A stretch of 64,000 nt of DNA from Arcanobacterium wilhelmae (GTDB lineage Bacteria; Actinomycetota; Actinomycetes; Actinomycetales; Actinomycetaceae): NCBI RefSeq assembly GCF_029632765.1, contig NZ_CP121247.1, forward strand, positions 1,364,001-1,428,000. Direction: 5' to 3'. Under the pieces are notes generated by a model. It was not told where the DNA came from. It saw nothing but the letters and a program-made list of their open reading frames with translations, and did no database searches. The position numbers and the translations under genes were made by a program. Numbering within the stretch: the first letter of the stretch is position 1; each line of letters starts with the position of its first letter. Shown one piece after another: positions 7,407-15,792 of the stretch.

Positions 7407-10400
7407 ATGCACAATACTTTAGATTTCCTTTGCGGCATTGATGTCGGTTCTAATTCTGTTGGCATGGTTGCCATCGCTGTCGATGGGAGCGGTCTGCCAA
7501 CAAAAATTTTGAACTCCGTGGTGATGATCCATGACGGCGGTGTTGATCCAGAGCAAGCCAAGGCGGCGGTTACGCGCCTCGCAAGTTCTGGCGTCGCGCG
7601 CCGCACTCGCCGCCTCATTCAACGACGCCGGAAGAGGCTCGACCGACTCGACCGGCGAATCGCGAAGCTTGGATGGCCAATTGTCGACCTCGAAAGCTCA
7701 AAAGATCCGTACCTTCCTTGGAACACACGAGCTCAGCTTGTGCGGGAGAAGCTTGAAGGCGACGATCTCAACCGTGCACTGTCCATCGCAGTTCGCCATA
7801 TGGCGCGTCATCGCGGCTGGCGTAGCCCGTACGCAAGCATCGAAAGCTTGTTCACAGAGAAGCCTGCCAGTGCCCAGATGGACACGTACAAGGAGAATGT
7901 GACGAAGCAGAGTGGTGTTGTTTTCGATGAGGATGCCACCCCTGCTGAAGTCGCAGTTGAACTTGGCCTTAACCCGTCGAACCGCTTGCGAAACGCCGCT
8001 GGTGCGAAGTATGGCGCGAAGGCTCTCATCGACGGGAAGTCTGTATCCGGCCAGGACAAGCTCGGCGTGCTCGGCGGCAAGCTGATGCAGTCCGACAATG
8101 CGGCAGAACTAATGAAGATTGGCCGCGTTCAAGGGCTGAGCGATGAGCTTGTGAAAGATTTAATCCGTTGGGTGTTCGAGTCCGAGTCACCGAAGAGCAA
8201 GGCGGGTGAACGCGCTGGTTTCGATGCCCTCCCTGGCCAAGGAAGGAAGCACCGTGCAGAGAAAGCGTCCCTGGAGTTCCAGGAGTTCCGCATCGTTTCT
8301 GTGGTGGCTAACCTTCGAATCGGGCTCGAGGGCGGCGGTAGCCGTCTACTCTCCTCCGACGAGATCGACAGAGTTGTCACTTTCTTGATGAACGATTCCG
8401 GCGACGACGGCGTGACGTGGAACGACGTCGCGCAAGTATTGGGAGTCAGCAGAGGAATGCTTCTCGGTACCGCATCGCTCTCCCCCGAGGGCGAACGCGC
8501 ATCGAGCTTCCCTCCGTCGAACACAACTAATCGTGCGATTTATCGTTCGAAGATCAAAGAACTCACATCGTGGTGGGATGCTGCAGAACCTGAGGAAAAG
8601 TCTGCGATGGTGACCGCACTGTCGAACGCAGACGAACTCAAGGAAGATGCCCCCGGAGCTGAAGCTGTACGGGAGTTCTTGGGAACTTTAGGCGAGGACC
8701 AACTAGGCAAGCTCGACGATGTTTCGCTCCCGAAGGGTCGCGCCGCATATTCGGCAGATTCTCTCGTCAGGCTCACGAAGGTGATGCGCGAAAACCATGT
8801 TGATCTTCATGAGGCCCGAAAGATCGAGTTCGGGGTGGACAATGATTGGACTCCCCCAGCTGATCCGATTGGAAAGCCGGTTGGGAACCCGGCGGTAGAT
8901 CGCGTTCTCAAGATCGTGAGCCGCTGGCTCCTTGCAATTGAGAAGAAGTACGGCACTCCCGCGTCAATCAATATCGAGCATGTTCGTTCAGGCTTTCTCT
9001 CGGAGTCGAGCGTGCGAGAGTACGAGCGCGAGTTGAAGAAGCACCGGGAACAGAATCTGAAACTAGTTGCCGAGATGCATGCGAACCTCGGCATTTCGGG
9101 CGAAGTTCGTAGCTCTGATATCCGCAGATATGCGGCGATCCGTCGGCAAAATTGCCAATGCGCTTATTGCGGGTCAGTGATCACTTACGAATCATCCGAA
9201 ATGGATCATATCGTTCCCCGCAAGGGCGAAGGCTCCACAAACACCCGAGACAATCTGGTGGCAGTTTGCGAGCCCTGTAACAAAGCGAAGTCGAACACTC
9301 CGTTTGCTGTGTGGGCGGAACACACCACGCGCCCAGGAGTGAGCCTGGACGGTGCAATTGAACGCGTGAAGTTCTGGATTGATGAACCGGGCTTGGGTAA
9401 GAAGCAAAACTTCAATTTCCGCAGTGATGTTATTGCCCGGCTGCGTCGCACCTCCGCTGACGAGCCTTTGGATAGCCGTTCCATCGAATCAGTGGCATGG
9501 ATGGCGAACGAACTTCGTGATCGAGTTGAGGCGCATTTCAAACCGGCGGGTACGAAGGTGCGCGTATTCCGTGGTGCAATCACCGCAGCAGCGCGCAAAG
9601 CTTCGGGTTTCGAAGGAAAAGTGGAGCTGATTGGAGGAAACGGAAAGACCCGTTTCGATCGCCGCCATCATGCGATGGACGCATCTGTCATCGCCTTGAT
9701 GCGTCAGTCTGTTGCCCAGGTTTTGGTGGAGCGTGAGAGCAAGCGTCAGGCAGCGTTCCTCACGTCAGACCATAACTCGAATTGGCGAGACTACCGTGGC
9801 AGCTCTACCGAGGCGAAGATCAACTACGGCAAGTGGCTCAACAATATGAATCGGCTCGTCGTACTTTTCAATGCCGCGTTAGCAAACGATGAAATCCCCG
9901 TCATGCAGAATCTGCGGCTTCGGCTGGGGAACTCAACTGCTCACGACGCGACAATCCGTAAGTTTGCAACGAAACGCGTGGGCGATGCATGGACACGCGA
10001 CGAGATTGATCGAGCGAGCACACCTCAGATGTGGGTCGCTCTTTCTCGCGATCCTGATTTTTCAGATACAGACGGGCTCCCCGAGAATCCTTCACGCGAA
10101 TTGCGGATAAAAAATATCTGGTACGCCGCAAACGATGACGTGAAGATCTTGCCGAAGAAGATCGCGGCTATCGCCGTGCGCGGCGGATGGGCCGAGGTTG
10201 GTAGTTCCATTCATCATGCACGAATTTACCGTTTCAAAGGAAAGGGAGGAAAAGAGGCCTACGGAATGATCCGCGTGTTCACGCCCGACCTTGTGAAACA
10301 TCAGACCGAGGATCTTTTCAACGTTCCACTCGGCCCTGAAACTTTGTCAATGCGCGATGCAAAACCAGCAGCTCGCGATGCGGTGCTGAGAGGCAACGCC

Positions 10401-10757
10401 GAATACCTCACGTGGCTGACACCTGGCATTGAGCTTTCTTCGGGGCAAATTAAGTCTTCGAAGCCCGATGCTTTTGGTACCTTCATTTCAAGATTCCCTG
10501 ACACGAGGCGTTGGGTTGTCACAGGATTTGAAACCAACACAATTGTCAACGTTAAGCCACGCTATCTCGCAGTGGAAGGGGCACAAAACTTAAAGCTTAG
10601 TGACGACATCGTGAAGTTCTTGACTCGTGGATGGCGGCCATCTATTGGCGTCTTGACTTCATTACCTGATCTAAGGACCGTAATCCGAACAACGCTTGGC
10701 ACACCAAGACAAGATTCAACACACTTACCCGCTTCAAAGCCAATTTCTGGAGACTGA
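7407..10757 (+). CDS. cas9: CRISPR-associated endonuclease Cas9, type II-C
   Basis: Cas9 is the RNA-guided DNA nuclease that cuts both strands next to a PAM. At 1116 aa it is close to the compact Actinomyces naeslundii and C. diphtheriae enzymes. RuvC-I is GIDVGSNSVG with Asp12. An Arg-rich bridge helix (RRTRRLIQRRRKRLDRLDRR) follows near residues 67-86. RuvC-II is SINIEHVRSG with Glu524. The HNH domain has MDHIVPR with His601, flanked by CAYCG and CEPCN, so this is a zinc-binding HNH. RuvC-III is HHAMDASVIA with His754/His755 and Asp758. All catalytic residues are present, so the enzyme should be active. The start has no ribosome site and is probably leaderless. cas1 follows with 2 bp between. 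Confidence 0.97.
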   Translation: MHNTLDFLCGIDVGSNSVGMVAIAVDGSGLPTKILNSVVMIHDGGVDPEQAKAAVTRLASSGVARRTRRLIQRRRKRLDRLDRRIAKLGWPIVDLESSKDPYLPWNTRAQLVREKLEGDDLNRALSIAVRHMARHRGWRSPYASIESLFTEKPASAQMDTYKENVTKQSGVVFDEDATPAEVAVELGLNPSNRLRNAAGAKYGAKALIDGKSVSGQDKLGVLGGKLMQSDNAAELMKIGRVQGLSDELVKDLIRWVFESESPKSKAGERAGFDALPGQGRKHRAEKASLEFQEFRIVSVVANLRIGLEGGGSRLLSSDEIDRVVTFLMNDSGDDGVTWNDVAQVLGVSRGMLLGTASLSPEGERASSFPPSNTTNRAIYRSKIKELTSWWDAAEPEEKSAMVTALSNADELKEDAPGAEAVREFLGTLGEDQLGKLDDVSLPKGRAAYSADSLVRLTKVMRENHVDLHEARKIEFGVDNDWTPPADPIGKPVGNPAVDRVLKIVSRWLLAIEKKYGTPASINIEHVRSGFLSESSVREYERELKKHREQNLKLVAEMHANLGISGEVRSSDIRRYAAIRRQNCQCAYCGSVITYESSEMDHIVPRKGEGSTNTRDNLVAVCEPCNKAKSNTPFAVWAEHTTRPGVSLDGAIERVKFWIDEPGLGKKQNFNFRSDVIARLRRTSADEPLDSRSIESVAWMANELRDRVEAHFKPAGTKVRVFRGAITAAARKASGFEGKVELIGGNGKTRFDRRHHAMDASVIALMRQSVAQVLVERESKRQAAFLTSDHNSNWRDYRGSSTEAKINYGKWLNNMNRLVVLFNAALANDEIPVMQNLRLRLGNSTAHDATIRKFATKRVGDAWTRDEIDRASTPQMWVALSRDPDFSDTDGLPENPSRELRIKNIWYAANDDVKILPKKIAAIAVRGGWAEVGSSIHHARIYRFKGKGGKEAYGMIRVFTPDLVKHQTEDLFNVPLGPETLSMRDAKPAARDAVLRGNAEYLTWLTPGIELSSGQIKSSKPDAFGTFISRFPDTRRWVVTGFETNTIVNVKPRYLAVEGAQNLKLSDDIVKFLTRGWRPSIGVLTSLPDLRTVIRTTLGTPRQDSTHLPASKPISGD

Positions 10758-10759
10758 TA

Positions 10760-11674
10760 ATGGAGCAGTGGCGAATCCTCGATTGCTCAACGATGCGAGG
10801 GAAGCTCTGCACGAAACGTGGAGCCCTCTCCGTTGAGCGCGAGGATTCGCCACCAGTTCTACTGCCAGTTGCTGATATAGCGGTTGCTCTGATCGGGATC
10901 TCCGTCTCTTTCTCTGCGGCAGTTATCCACCAGCTCGCTAAGCACGATGTTGCAATCGTCTTCTGCGATTGGAAGGGAGTTCCAGAGTCAGCCGCTTACA
11001 GCTGGTCAGAGCATGGTCGTGTCGGTGCCCGCCATCGCGCGCAAGCTTCACTGCCGGAATCTCGCCGAAAAAGCGCATGGGCGCAAATCATTCGTGCGAA
11101 AGTGAAGGGCCAAGCGAACGTACTCGCTAAGGCAGGCTCGCCAAGATCAGCATTGTTGAGGAAGCTCGCCTCCTCTGTACGCTCAGGCGACCCCGCAAAT
11201 GTCGAAGCACAAGCAGCTCGGGCCTATTGGCAAGAACTCTGGGGCGACGAGGGATTCCATCGAATTCCCGGTGGGAATGCTGAAGCTACCGATCCACGTA
11301 ACGCTTATCTTGACTATGCATACACCGTGCTACGTGGGCACGGTATCCGTGCTGTAATCGGTGCCGGCCTCTGCCCGACGCTCGGAATTTTTCATAAAGG
11401 CCGAGGAAACAACTTCGCACTCGTCGATGATCTGATTGAACCGTTCCGCCCCGCAATCGACTCCGCGATTCTGGAACTTAAACCGGATCTTCCGATCGAA
11501 GATCCTCACGTACGCCGAGCACTAGTGGAAGCCTCGTCTCAGACTTTTCTTCAAGACGGCACTACGATCGCGTCAGCATTCGGTGATCTCGCACAGCATT
11601 ACGCTCGCTATGTTGAGGGCGACGTCGATCGGCTGACAGTTCCCCATTGGCGAGGTGATCTCAAGGATGGCTGA
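10760..11674 (+). CDS. cas1: CRISPR-associated endonuclease Cas1
   Basis: Cas1 is the integrase subunit of the spacer-acquisition complex, 304 aa. The metal-binding residues are Glu149 (VEAQAARAYW), His212 (LGIFHKG) and Asp224 (LVDDLIEPFRP). The gene starts 2 nt after the cas9 stop and overlaps the cas2 region, so cas9-cas1-cas2 form one operon. No csn2 or cas4 is present, which places the locus in subtype II-C. Confidence 0.96.
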   Translation: MEQWRILDCSTMRGKLCTKRGALSVEREDSPPVLLPVADIAVALIGISVSFSAAVIHQLAKHDVAIVFCDWKGVPESAAYSWSEHGRVGARHRAQASLPESRRKSAWAQIIRAKVKGQANVLAKAGSPRSALLRKLASSVRSGDPANVEAQAARAYWQELWGDEGFHRIPGGNAEATDPRNAYLDYAYTVLRGHGIRAVIGAGLCPTLGIFHKGRGNNFALVDDLIEPFRPAIDSAILELKPDLPIEDPHVRRALVEASSQTFLQDGTTIASAFGDLAQHYARYVEGDVDRLTVPHWRGDLKDG

Positions 11675-11987
11675 TGGTCCGATGTGGTGCATCGTAATGT
11701 TCGATCTACCAGTAAAAACAAAAGAGCAACGAAAACGATACTCTGATTTCAGGAACATGCTCCTCGACAACGGCTTTGTTCGCGCGCAATACAGCATCTA
11801 CGCAAAGTATTCGCCCTCGGGTGTGTTGGGTCAGCGAGTGATTAGCCTCATCAAGCTCTCCGTTCCTCCTCAGGGCGAGGTTCGTATTATGCATATCACA
11901 GATCGTGCGTGGGCAAATACAGTCCGATTTTTCAATTCCGCAGAAGAGAAACCGGAAGAAACACCTGAGCAACTCGCGTTTTTCTAA
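11667..11987 (+). CDS. cas2: CRISPR-associated endoribonuclease Cas2
   Basis: Cas2 is the structural partner of Cas1 in adaptation, 106 aa from the ATG at 11667. The N-terminal beta strand CIVMFDLPVKT carries the conserved Asp. The body has FRNMLLDNGFVRAQYSIYAK, typical of type II Cas2. The frame also opens at a GTG at 11655, but the ATG has a GAGGTG site 9 nt upstream and matches the family N-terminus. It overlaps the cas1 stop by 8 nt, implying translational coupling. It is the last cas gene; the array begins 50 bp further on. Confidence 0.93.
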   Translation: MADGPMWCIVMFDLPVKTKEQRKRYSDFRNMLLDNGFVRAQYSIYAKYSPSGVLGQRVISLIKLSVPPQGEVRIMHITDRAWANTVRFFNSAEEKPEETPEQLAFF

Positions 11988-12020
11988 ACGAAAATTAGCT
12001 ACATTTCCTTTAGATTCCAA

Positions 12021-12058
12021 GGAAAAGTCTTCCCCCTGAAGTCTATCAGGGGGAAGAC
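12021..12058 (-). terminator. Terminator of the crRNA precursor formed by the last repeat
   Basis: On the minus strand the last repeat supplies GTCTTCCCCCTGA and the unique flank supplies its perfect 13-nt complement. The 6-nt loop is TAGACT, and TTTTCC follows. This makes an intrinsic terminator that stops array transcription before it runs antisense into cas2. Confidence 0.75.
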
Positions 12059-14317
12059 GAACTAATTCCCAGCGTGTCGCCCTTGATGCGGAAAGTGATG
12101 GGAAGTCTATCAGGGGGAAGACGAACTAATTCCCAGCAGCTTCTGCAATCTACCCATGATCTCGCGAAGTCTATCAGGGGGAAGACGAACTAATTCCCAG
12201 CGCGACGCAGGATGGCGCGTCGGATACTGGAAGTCTATCAGGGGGAAGACGAACTAATTCCCAGCTGCTGGGCGTGTGCAGCGTTATGTGGTGGAAGTCT
12301 ATCAGGGGGAAGACGAACTAATTCCCAGCCACTTTACCGGGTGCGCTTGACCAGAGCGAAGTCTATCAGGGGGAAGACGAACTAATTCCCAGCTGCCGCA
12401 GTGTCGGTTGACCGTGCCGCTGAAGTCTATCAGGGGGAAGACGAACTAATTCCCAGCCCGGTGATGGTTGCGAATCCGGCTGTGAGAAGTCTATCAGGGG
12501 GAAGACGAACTAATTCCCAGCTCATTCACGAACTGGAGATTCAGGCCAAGAAGTCTATCAGGGGGAAGACGAACTAATTCCCAGCGGATTCACACTCACC
12601 GCCTCGTTGCGTTGAAGTCTATCAGGGGGAAGACGAACTAATTCCCAGCACAAAGAGCTCGCGAAGCGCGCAGGGCTGAAGTCTATCAGGGGGAAGACGA
12701 ACTAATTCCCAGCGAGCCGGTCGAAGGCTTCCTCGATTTCGGGAAGTCTATCAGGGGGAAGACGAACTAATTCCCAGCGGGTAGCCGTCACGGTCGCGTT
12801 CGGTACGAAGTCTATCAGGGGGAAGACGAACTAATTCCCAGCATCCGGCCCATGCGTGTTTCTGCGACCTGAAGTCTATCAGGGGGAAGACGAACTAATT
12901 CCCAGCCGCGTCGCCAGCGGTCTTTCCCTCCACAGAAGTCTATCAGGGGGAAGACGAACTAATTCCCAGCGACGAGGTGGTAGGCGCCGATGAGGTGGGA
13001 AGTCTATCAGGGGGAAGACGAACTAATTCCCAGCCCTGATTTTGATGGCGAGTGGGATTACAGAAGTCTATCAGGGGGAAGACGAACTAATTCCCAGCAC
13101 GTCGCAATTGTGGGATGCGAACGTGCGAAGTCTATCAGGGGGAAGACGAACTAATTCCCAGCCCGTCTGCTCGTGGTGGTCGTGTGACAAGGAAGTCTAT
13201 CAGGGGGAAGACGAACTAATTCCCAGCAGATCGCTGTGATTGATGCGCTCATTTTGAAGTCTATCAGGGGGAAGACGAACTAATTCCCAGCGATGTTTCC
13301 GCGCTCCAGTTGGAGTATGGAAGTCTATCAGGGGGAAGACGAACTAATTCCCAGCTGTGACGCGGATGCGGTGAACGCCGTAATGAAGTCTATCAGGGGG
13401 AAGACGAACTAATTCCCAGCCGCGTTGATTTTGACACTGCGACGATCGGAAGTCTATCAGGGGGAAGACGAACTAATTCCCAGCTCTTCGTGTCGGTCAC
13501 GCGCGTGAATCCGAAGTCTATCAGGGGGAAGACGAACTAATTCCCAGCTTAGGCCGCTGGAGTTTTTCGGTGTTGGAAGTCTATCAGGGGGAAGACGAAC
13601 TAATTCCCAGCTTCTCGAGTGTGGCAAGCATCGTGGGCCGAAGTCTATCAGGGGGAAGACGAACTAATTCCCAGCAGCGGGTTGCATTCAGTGTGGCTAG
13701 ATCGAAGTCTATCAGGGGGAAGACGAACTAATTCCCAGCTACAGGGTCGCACGCCTGGCGAGGTTGAGAAGTCTATCAGGGGGAAGACGAACTAATTCCC
13801 AGCCTGTCGTGCGTAAGGCCGGCGTGAATATGAAGTCTATCAGGGGGAAGACGAACTAATTCCCAGCTCAGTGCAGGAATTGGAGCTAGCGCAATGAAGT
13901 CTATCAGGGGGAAGACGAACTAATTCCCAGCGGGTCGGACGTGTTGGAGAACTTGATGGGAAGTCTATCAGGGGGAAGACGAACTAATTCCCAGCACCGG
14001 CGTTGTGTTGGCGATCGTATCGGGAAGTCTATCAGGGGGAAGACGAACTAATTCCCAGCGGGACGGGAGGCTCCAAGCGCGCGTGCAGGAAGTCTATCAG
14101 GGGGAAGACGAACTAATTCCCAGCAAGCCGGCCTCTTCCACATCGAGGTTCGGAAGTCTATCAGGGGGAAGACGAACTAATTCCCAGCCGCGTCAGAGAC
14201 CCCGGTGCGCACCTCGGAAGTCTATCAGGGGGAAGACGAACTAATTCCCAGCGAACCCGTCGTAGCTTGGTTGATCGGATTGAAGTCTATCAGGGGGAAG
14301 ACGAACTAATTCCCAGC
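12038..14317 (-). CRISPR. Type II-C CRISPR array: 36 repeats, 35 spacers
   Basis: 36 copies of a 36-bp repeat were located one by one. On the plus strand it starts GAAGTCTATCAGGGGG and ends GAACTAATTCCCAGC. All looked identical, with no degenerate end repeat. Spacers are 28 nt (29 cases), 29 nt (5) or 27 nt (1). The tracrRNA anti-repeat fixes the crRNA sense as the minus strand, where the repeat begins GCTGGGAATTAGTTC and ends TGATAGACTTC. That end is an extended -10 element. This is the same repeat family as C. diphtheriae type II-C. The array converges on cas9-cas1-cas2. Spacer targets cannot be identified here. Confidence 0.99.
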
Positions 14318-14456
14318 TGTGGCGCGCACATACCCCAGCGAACGATTTTGGCTTCCCGCCGAGTCCCTCCCTCAAGAAGATGCCCGAGTCTAGATTTGCC
14401 GAGCAGCCCGCGGTATCCTTGGAAGTGTTCTCAGACGTAACCGATATGAGGTTCTC
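14318..14456 (-). other. Probable CRISPR leader / array-TA spacer
   Basis: These 139 bp lie at the upstream end of the array in crRNA sense, so new spacers should be added here. Immediately outside the first repeat is GCTGGGGTATGT, loosely like the repeat start. No convincing -35/-10 pair was found. A GAGG site at 14448-14451 already belongs to the next gene. Confidence 0.45.
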
Positions 14457-14738
14457 GTGCGTGTTCTCATTCATCCCCATGCGTTCAAACACGGGCTATC
14501 CCCTGATCAGATTCTTGCTGCATTCACAACAGGAATTGACACAGGAATTGTGCGTAGCCGCGATCGCAATACAGACCCGCCACGATTCGCCTCGATCGGT
14601 TTCGACAACGAGGGCAGAGCGATCGAATTTGTGTGCGCAAAACTCGTGGACGAGACGGTCCTGATTTTTCACGCAAACTATCTCACGGCAGGCTTCAGAA
14701 AGGAGTACCGCAATGGCATACACCGCAGCAACCGGTGA
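14457..14738 (+). CDS. BrnT-like toxin of a toxin-antitoxin pair
   Basis: This is a 93-aa basic protein starting at GTG, with GAGG 5 nt upstream. It has AFKHGLSPDQILAAF near the N-terminus. It ends in GRAIEFVCAKL...ILVFH-type strands and LTAGFRKEY. That order (KHG motif, R..IGFD..GR strands, terminal Arg/Lys/Tyr helix) is like BrnT, a RelE-fold ribonuclease toxin. The next gene overlaps it by 26 bp and encodes a ribbon-helix-helix protein, matching the toxin-first brnTA order. The family call is by pattern only; another RelE-like toxin family is possible. Confidence 0.55.
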   Translation: MRVLIHPHAFKHGLSPDQILAAFTTGIDTGIVRSRDRNTDPPRFASIGFDNEGRAIEFVCAKLVDETVLIFHANYLTAGFRKEYRNGIHRSNR

Positions 14739-14976
14739 ACAATTTACCGACGACGACGTGCGCCGCTGGGCTCAGGAGGCCGAGAATGGTTTCCCAGACT
14801 CCACCGTCGAATGGGTACAAGGCCGCGCATGGGAGGGTAAGCGCCAACCGCTCACAGCTAAGAGCGTGCGAGCCCCTCAGGCAGTATGGAAGCTGGTCGC
14901 GGAAAAGGCGGCACTGGAAGGCATCACCGAATCAGAGTGGGTCCGCAATGCGTTGATCCGCGCCGCCCTCGCCTAG
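14713..14976 (+). CDS. BrnA-like ribbon-helix-helix antitoxin
   Basis: An 87-aa protein with an acidic N-terminal half (GEQFTDDDVRRWAQEAE) and a C-terminal RHH-like segment. The latter is a short strand KSVRAPQAVW followed by two helices ending EWVRNALIRAAL. It overlaps the toxin gene by 26 bp and has AAGGAG (14699-14704) 8 nt upstream of its ATG. By analogy with BrnA it would bind the toxin and repress the operon. Its stop codon abuts the stop of the convergent downstream gene. Confidence 0.6.
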   Translation: MAYTAATGEQFTDDDVRRWAQEAENGFPDSTVEWVQGRAWEGKRQPLTAKSVRAPQAVWKLVAEKAALEGITESEWVRNALIRAALA

Positions 14977-15582
14977 TCAGCCCACCACCCGCTCCTTCAG
15001 ATCTCGCTCGCTGAGCCATGCCCCGAACAGCCGCCCGTCGGCATTGAACAGCTCCGCAGCATCAGCCGGGATCGGCACGGGCGCGAAGCCGAAGCGCCGC
15101 ACCAACTCGCTGGCAACCGCGAGCGCGCGTTCGTCGTCGGCGCGGACGGCAACGGCACGCGGCTCGCTCCCCTTCGCGGGGTGCGAATCGGCCACGAGCT
15201 CCTCGTACGAAATATGGTTGAGCGTGCGCGCGATCGGCAGCTCGGGGTGTGCCTCGAGCGGTGGCGTGATCCCGGAAGCGGCCGTGTCGGTGGCTTCCCA
15301 CGGGTTGGTGGCGTCCACGATCACGCCGCGAACCGCCGCAAGATCGAGTTGCGCGGTCACCGGGTGCGGCACGGCCAGGACGACGACGTCGGCGCGCTCG
15401 GCGAGCTCCTCGAAGGTCACGAGTTGCGCCGCGGGCAGCACCGAACCGAGCACCAGCTCCAGCATCGGGTTCGACCGCGAGTAGACGAGCACCTCGAGCC
15501 CGCTCGCCGCTGCGATCCTGCCGATCGCCGTGCCGAGCTTGCCGGCGCCCACAATACCTACGGTTCGAATCTGCGTGTTCAT
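14977..15582 (-). CDS. NAD(P)-binding reductase of the F420-dependent NADP reductase type
   Basis: This is a 201-aa single-domain Rossmann protein. It begins with a dinucleotide motif, VGIVGAGKLGTAIGRIAA (residues 8-25), then VVVLAVPHP, and VIVDATNPW after the fourth strand. This is the COG2085 pattern, predicted to pass hydride to or from NADP; whether the partner is F420 is unknown. The open frame runs 48 codons further upstream through repeat-like GC-rich DNA. The ATG at 15582 gives the natural family N-terminus, but its ribosome site is weak (AGAAAG). It converges on the antitoxin gene with no gap. Confidence 0.65.
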   Translation of the reverse strand: MNTQIRTVGIVGAGKLGTAIGRIAAASGLEVLVYSRSNPMLELVLGSVLPAAQLVTFEELAERADVVVLAVPHPVTAQLDLAAVRGVIVDATNPWEATDTAASGITPPLEAHPELPIARTLNHISYEELVADSHPAKGSEPRAVAVRADDERALAVASELVRRFGFAPVPIPADAAELFNADGRLFGAWLSERDLKERVVG

Positions 15583-15650
15583 ACTTTCTACAATGCCACG
15601 CACACCGAAGAAAATTCCCGACGTCGGGGCGCAGCTTGGTGGACAACTTT

Positions 15651-15701
15651 CGCGACGTCGGTGCTCGGCCCGCGACGTCGGTGCTCGGCCCGCGACGTCG
15701 G
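15651..15701 (+). repeat. 20-bp tandem repeat, about 2.5 copies
   Basis: The unit CGCGACGTCGGTGCTCGGCC occurs at 15651-15670 and 15671-15690, with a partial third copy to 15701. Its core matches the dispersed CGACGYCGG family found in other gaps of this window. Confidence 0.8.
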
Positions 15702-15792
15702 GACAGCTACTCCGGACGCTACTCACACCCTGGCGTCGGTGGAAATGCGAAAACGACAGGAATAGAAACCGGTAGTTCGCGTTTCAACTACC

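Noticed and set aside
13042..14244. Short ORFs within the CRISPR array
   Set aside because: They are translations of the repeat (recurring EVYQGEDELIPS) interrupted by spacers, not genes.
7150..14400. Subtype II-A or II-B CRISPR system
   Set aside because: No csn2 or cas4 lies near cas1-cas2, and Cas9 is compact; this is II-C.
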